Positions 60,991 through 64,000 of a DNA stretch of 64,000 nucleotides are shown piece after piece. The DNA lies in assembly GCF_025149465.1 (NCBI RefSeq), contig NZ_CP102275.1, positions 1,984,001 through 2,048,000 on the forward strand. Direction: 5' to 3'. The notes under the pieces were generated by a model. That model was not told where the DNA came from. It worked only from the letters and a program-made list of their open reading frames with translations, and made no database searches. Every line of letters begins with the position of its first letter. Position 1 is the first letter of the stretch. This DNA is from Thomasclavelia spiroformis DSM 1552. GTDB lineage: Bacteria; Bacillota_I; Bacilli_A; Erysipelotrichales; Coprobacillaceae. A program made the position numbers and the translations under genes.

Positions 60991-61615
60991 CTTCTATTAC
61001 TTCCATCACAAGTGGATAATCATATTCATGTGAAAATTCTTCATTATAAAAAGGAAATAACACCATCAATCTAATCTTAATAACAATCTTTAACGAAACC
61101 ATAACATGATTAACACCATAGTTTTCTATATTTTCTTCAACTGTACTAGTAATGGCACTAATGGTTTTATATTTAAGATTTATCTTTGGTCCAACATTAG
61201 CCAAAAACGGATTATCAGTTAAAAGACCTAATCTAATAGTTGCAATTACCCCTCCATCATCACTCATTTGCTGCAATTTATTTTGATAAAACGAATTATC
61301 TTCTTTTTGATAGGTACCTGCTTCAATTGAATAAAAAAGATCCTCTAACTGATTCACTAATTTTGCTCCAAGACTTGAAGCATAATTAGTATTAAAATTA
61401 ATAGCGACGATTTCATCACCATTACGGCTTATTGCAATTAAATCATCATGTTCTAATTCTACTGGAAATGGTGTATTATTGATGATCATCTGACAAAAAC
61501 GATTGACTTCTTTACTGGCAATAGTTTTTAACGCTGGCGTAATACTAATACAAACTAATTGAATTATAATTGCCAAGACTATTATTATAATCAATGATAT
61601 ATATCGTTTTTTCAT
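60962..61615 (-). CDS. yunB: sporulation protein YunB
   Basis: This 217-residue protein has an N-terminal membrane anchor (YISLIIIIVLAIIIQLVCI), then the YunB domain: FNTNYASSLGAKLVNQLE, IRLGLLTDNPFLANVGPKI, YGVNHVMVSLKIVIKIRLMVLFPFYNEE and a final EGEVPNWYQN. In B. subtilis yunB is a SigE-dependent gene needed for normal sporulation. It supports an endospore-forming host. Confidence 0.85.
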   Translation of the reverse strand: MKKRYISLIIIIVLAIIIQLVCISITPALKTIASKEVNRFCQMIINNTPFPVELEHDDLIAISRNGDEIVAINFNTNYASSLGAKLVNQLEDLFYSIEAGTYQKEDNSFYQNKLQQMSDDGGVIATIRLGLLTDNPFLANVGPKINLKYKTISAITSTVEENIENYGVNHVMVSLKIVIKIRLMVLFPFYNEEFSHEYDYPLVMEVIEGEVPNWYQN

Positions 61616-61645
61616 TTAATCACCAATATATTATACTATGATAAA

Positions 61646-64000
61646 TTAAAAATTATGTCTAGAAGCTATCATCTTATAAAACTGGATAATAATACTAGGT
61701 AATGTTGCAAAAATAAAAATCATCGCTAATTGTCTTAACGTTAATTCACTAATAGAAAAAAATGAATGAAAATTAGGTGAAATAAGAATCCAGATTAGTA
61801 GAAGTCCTCCCATTAAAAATGCTAGTAAACTATAATAATTTAACGGTAATTTTATTAGTGGTAAATCACTACGACAATTAAAACCATGTAATAATCGTGC
61901 TAAACATAGAGTTCCAAAAGCCATCGACGAAGCTGTTAATTCATTATTTCGAAGTCCCATAAAATAACTCAACATCGTAAAAATACTAATGATTAAACCT
62001 TCAAAACCGACTTGTAAAATTGTTTCTTTATTCAATAAAGATTTATTGATATTCCGTGGTTTTTGCTTTAGAATTTCTTCATTTCCTTTTTCCATCCCAA
62101 TTGCAATTGCCGGTAAAGAATCAGTTATTAAATTAATAAATAGTAGATGAACCGGTAAAAAAGGCGTCGGTAAGATTAAAAATGAAGTTACTAATACACA
62201 GATAATCGCTGATAAATTACCTGACAATAGATAAATAATTGCATTTTTTATATTAGTATAAACAATTCGTCCCGTCATTATTGCGTTAACGATAGTAGCA
62301 AAATTATCATCAGTTAAAACCATACTTGCCCCATCTTTAGCAACTTCACTTCCTGTAATCCCCATCGCTACCCCAACATCACTTTGTTTTAAAGCTGGTG
62401 CATCATTTACTCCATCACCGGTCATAGCAACAACTTTTCCACTTTTTTGCCACGCTTTAACAATTCTAATCTTATGTTCAGGAGCAACACGCGCATAAAC
62501 AGAAATTTGTGGCAAATAAGCATATAGCTGATTATCAGTCATTTTATCTAATTGTTTACCGTCTAGACATTTATCCCCGGGTTTGTATATTCCAATTTGC
62601 ATAGCGATACTGCAAGCTGTCGTTGCATGATCTCCAGTAATCATAATTGGTTTTATTCCAGCACTAATACAATCTTGAACTGCTTGAAAACTTTCAGGCC
62701 GTGGTGGATCTATTAAAGCAACTAATCCGATAAAAACTAAATCGTATTCATCTTGAATCGTCAAAGTATTACGATAAAATTTTTTATAAGCAAAGCCTAA
62801 TACCCTTTTCCCCTCACTAGCTAGAAAATCATTTTGCTCTAAAATTTTCTTTTTATCTCGATTAGTTAAAATCTCTTTATAACCATCATTTAAAATAGTC
62901 TTACAACGATTTAATAAAACATCAGGTGCCCCTTTAGTATATAAATGATTATTCGAAGCAACACTCATTAATTTTCGTGATGAATCAAAAGGAAGTTCTA
63001 AACGACGCTTTGTTTTTAAATCATAATCATGATTAAAACAATAATTATGATAGGCTTCTAACAAAGCAATTTCTGTAGGATCACCAATATTTTTACCATT
63101 TGAAATTGATGCATTATTACAGATTACAAAAGACTTCAATAAAATATTATGATTATATTCACGATGATTCAACTCACTAATTTTAATTCTTCGATCACGA
63201 GTATATATGTCAGTAGCTTCCATTTTATTCTGTGTTAATGTTCCTGTTTTATCAGAACAAATAACCGATATACACCCTAAACTTTCTACTGCATTTAAAT
63301 TCTTTATAATCGCATTTTCTTGAGCCATTTTTTGCGTAGAGATAGATAATACAATCGTTACAATTGACCCTAAGGCCTCGGGAATAGCTGCCACAGCTAG
63401 AGCAACAGCCACCATTAAAGCATCTAATAACTGTTCTTTAGCAAACAAAACATCCATCACTAAAACAAAAATACAAATAACTATGATTCCAATTGATAAT
63501 CTTAATGAAAATTCATCTAAAGACTTTTGTAAAGGAGTTTTTCTTTGCTTAGTTTCATTAAGCATAGTTGCTATTTTACCAATTTGGGTATTCATGCCTA
63601 TTTTAGTTACAACATAGCTGCCACTTCCATTTGTAACTAAACTACCCGAAAACACCATATTATTCATATCAGCAATTGAACATTCATGATGTAAAGGTAA
63701 AGTTTGTTTTTCGACACTTTCTGATTCTCCAGTTAATGCACTTTCATTTATCGTTAAGTTATTAGCTTCTATTAAACGACCGTCACCAGAAATCACATCT
63801 CCTGCTACAATAACGACAATATCGCCTATTGTTAATTCATTTGCTGGTATTTCCATTTTCTTTCCTGAACGGATTACTTTAACTTTAGGAATTGACAATT
63901 TCTTTAAACTATTTAGTGATTTTTGCGCTTTCACGCTTTGTATTGTCCCTAATATAGCATTTATAGTAATTACTACAATAATTACTAACGTACTTTCAAT
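61646..64000 (-). CDS. P-type cation ATPase (P2 type), 5' end beyond the window
   Basis: The frame is open to the window edge (IESTLVIIVVITINAILGTI precedes the first in-frame GTG at 63934), so the N-terminus is missing; 784 residues are visible. LTGESE in the actuator, PEALGSIVTIVL in M4, the phosphorylation motif ICSDKTGTLTQ, KGAPDVL, MTGDGVNDAPALK and six C-terminal membrane segments are present. It is a Ca2+-transporting PMCA/PacL-like pump by sequence type. Unlike the pump at 26876-29700 it is intact as far as seen. Confidence 0.92.
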   Translation of the reverse strand: MESTLVIIVVITINAILGTIQSVKAQKSLNSLKKLSIPKVKVIRSGKKMEIPANELTIGDIVVIVAGDVISGDGRLIEANNLTINESALTGESESVEKQTLPLHHECSIADMNNMVFSGSLVTNGSGSYVVTKIGMNTQIGKIATMLNETKQRKTPLQKSLDEFSLRLSIGIIVICIFVLVMDVLFAKEQLLDALMVAVALAVAAIPEALGSIVTIVLSISTQKMAQENAIIKNLNAVESLGCISVICSDKTGTLTQNKMEATDIYTRDRRIKISELNHREYNHNILLKSFVICNNASISNGKNIGDPTEIALLEAYHNYCFNHDYDLKTKRRLELPFDSSRKLMSVASNNHLYTKGAPDVLLNRCKTILNDGYKEILTNRDKKKILEQNDFLASEGKRVLGFAYKKFYRNTLTIQDEYDLVFIGLVALIDPPRPESFQAVQDCISAGIKPIMITGDHATTACSIAMQIGIYKPGDKCLDGKQLDKMTDNQLYAYLPQISVYARVAPEHKIRIVKAWQKSGKVVAMTGDGVNDAPALKQSDVGVAMGITGSEVAKDGASMVLTDDNFATIVNAIMTGRIVYTNIKNAIIYLLSGNLSAIICVLVTSFLILPTPFLPVHLLFINLITDSLPAIAIGMEKGNEEILKQKPRNINKSLLNKETILQVGFEGLIISIFTMLSYFMGLRNNELTASSMAFGTLCLARLLHGFNCRSDLPLIKLPLNYYSLLAFLMGGLLLIWILISPNFHSFFSISELTLRQLAMIFIFATLPSIIIQFYKMIASRHNF

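Overview
The window is low-GC (roughly 28-30% by eye), densely coded Firmicute DNA. Two sporulation-type membrane proteins (YunB, a YlbJ-like protein), CIRCE-controlled groESL, a PerR/rubrerythrin peroxide unit, a T-box and strong AGGAGG ribosome binding sites fit an anaerobic, endospore-forming gut bacterium. My best guess is an Erysipelotrichia member near Thomasclavelia (Clostridium) ramosa or spiroformis. That placement is inference. No rRNA, tRNA or CRISPR array was seen.

Layout. 1-5.5 kb: the end of a VanZ-like gene, a tiny membrane peptide, a C39-like peptidase, a PPP-type phosphatase, ornithine carbamoyltransferase, hflX and a YlbJ-like gene. 5.5-6.6 kb: perR-rubrerythrin behind a long palindrome. 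6.6-10 kb: an XRE regulator, a Nudix hydrolase and a HAD phosphatase. 10.1-12.8 kb: a badly decayed Tn916-type element carrying an arsC pseudogene, DUF5714, GrpB and GNAT genes, and an integrase relic. 12.9-23.6 kb: a membrane-anchored Mrr-like nuclease, trmL-rdgB-aroE, HAD, RpiR and phosphatase genes, a formate/nitrite channel, nadE and groESL. 23.7-25.6 kb: an IS1182-type element. 25.6-30 kb: a frameshifted P-type ATPase plus two RCK (TrkA-type) proteins behind a terminator-containing leader. 30-38 kb: a lipoprotein, an ABC-F protein with a ribosome-sensing attenuator, an EIIB-like protein, a LexA/CI-like regulator with two tiny proteins, Bcp and a MATE pump. 38.5-41.6 kb: a T-box-controlled trpXYZ-type importer. 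41.7-46 kb: DUF368, a MerR-MATE pair, and corA behind an unusual leader ORF.

46-56.4 kb is the biotin locus: BirA operator, birA, bioY, bioB, bioD and a YtqB/MnmM-type methyltransferase. A 6.6 kb remnant of a Tn916-family element sits inside bioY and splits it into a 5' piece (47054-47479) and a 3' piece (54118-54276). The element keeps its ORF7/ORF8-type regulators, a GntR plus ABC exporter cargo, an XRE regulator and an integrase whose N-terminus was removed by an IS3-family insertion. 56.4-59.7 kb is a broken IS256-family element with a group IIC-like intron inserted next to its terminator. A third decayed copy of the Tn916-type end (about 59.86-59.96 kb) truncates a YbaK-like gene. The window ends with yunB and a second, partial P-type ATPase.

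The most notable regulatory finding is upstream of the CorA Mg2+ channel. A 22-codon ORF begins Met-Ser-Pro-Glu-Pro-Glu-Gln-Glu, and its 3' end lies inside two mutually exclusive hairpins, one of which masks the corA ribosome binding site. Premature ribosome drop-off on the Pro/Glu stretch would turn corA on. This resembles the Mg2+-sensing logic of enterobacterial mgtL, but in a Gram-positive corA leader. The ABC-F gene has a similarly legible ribosome-mediated attenuator (uORF MYRFSC).
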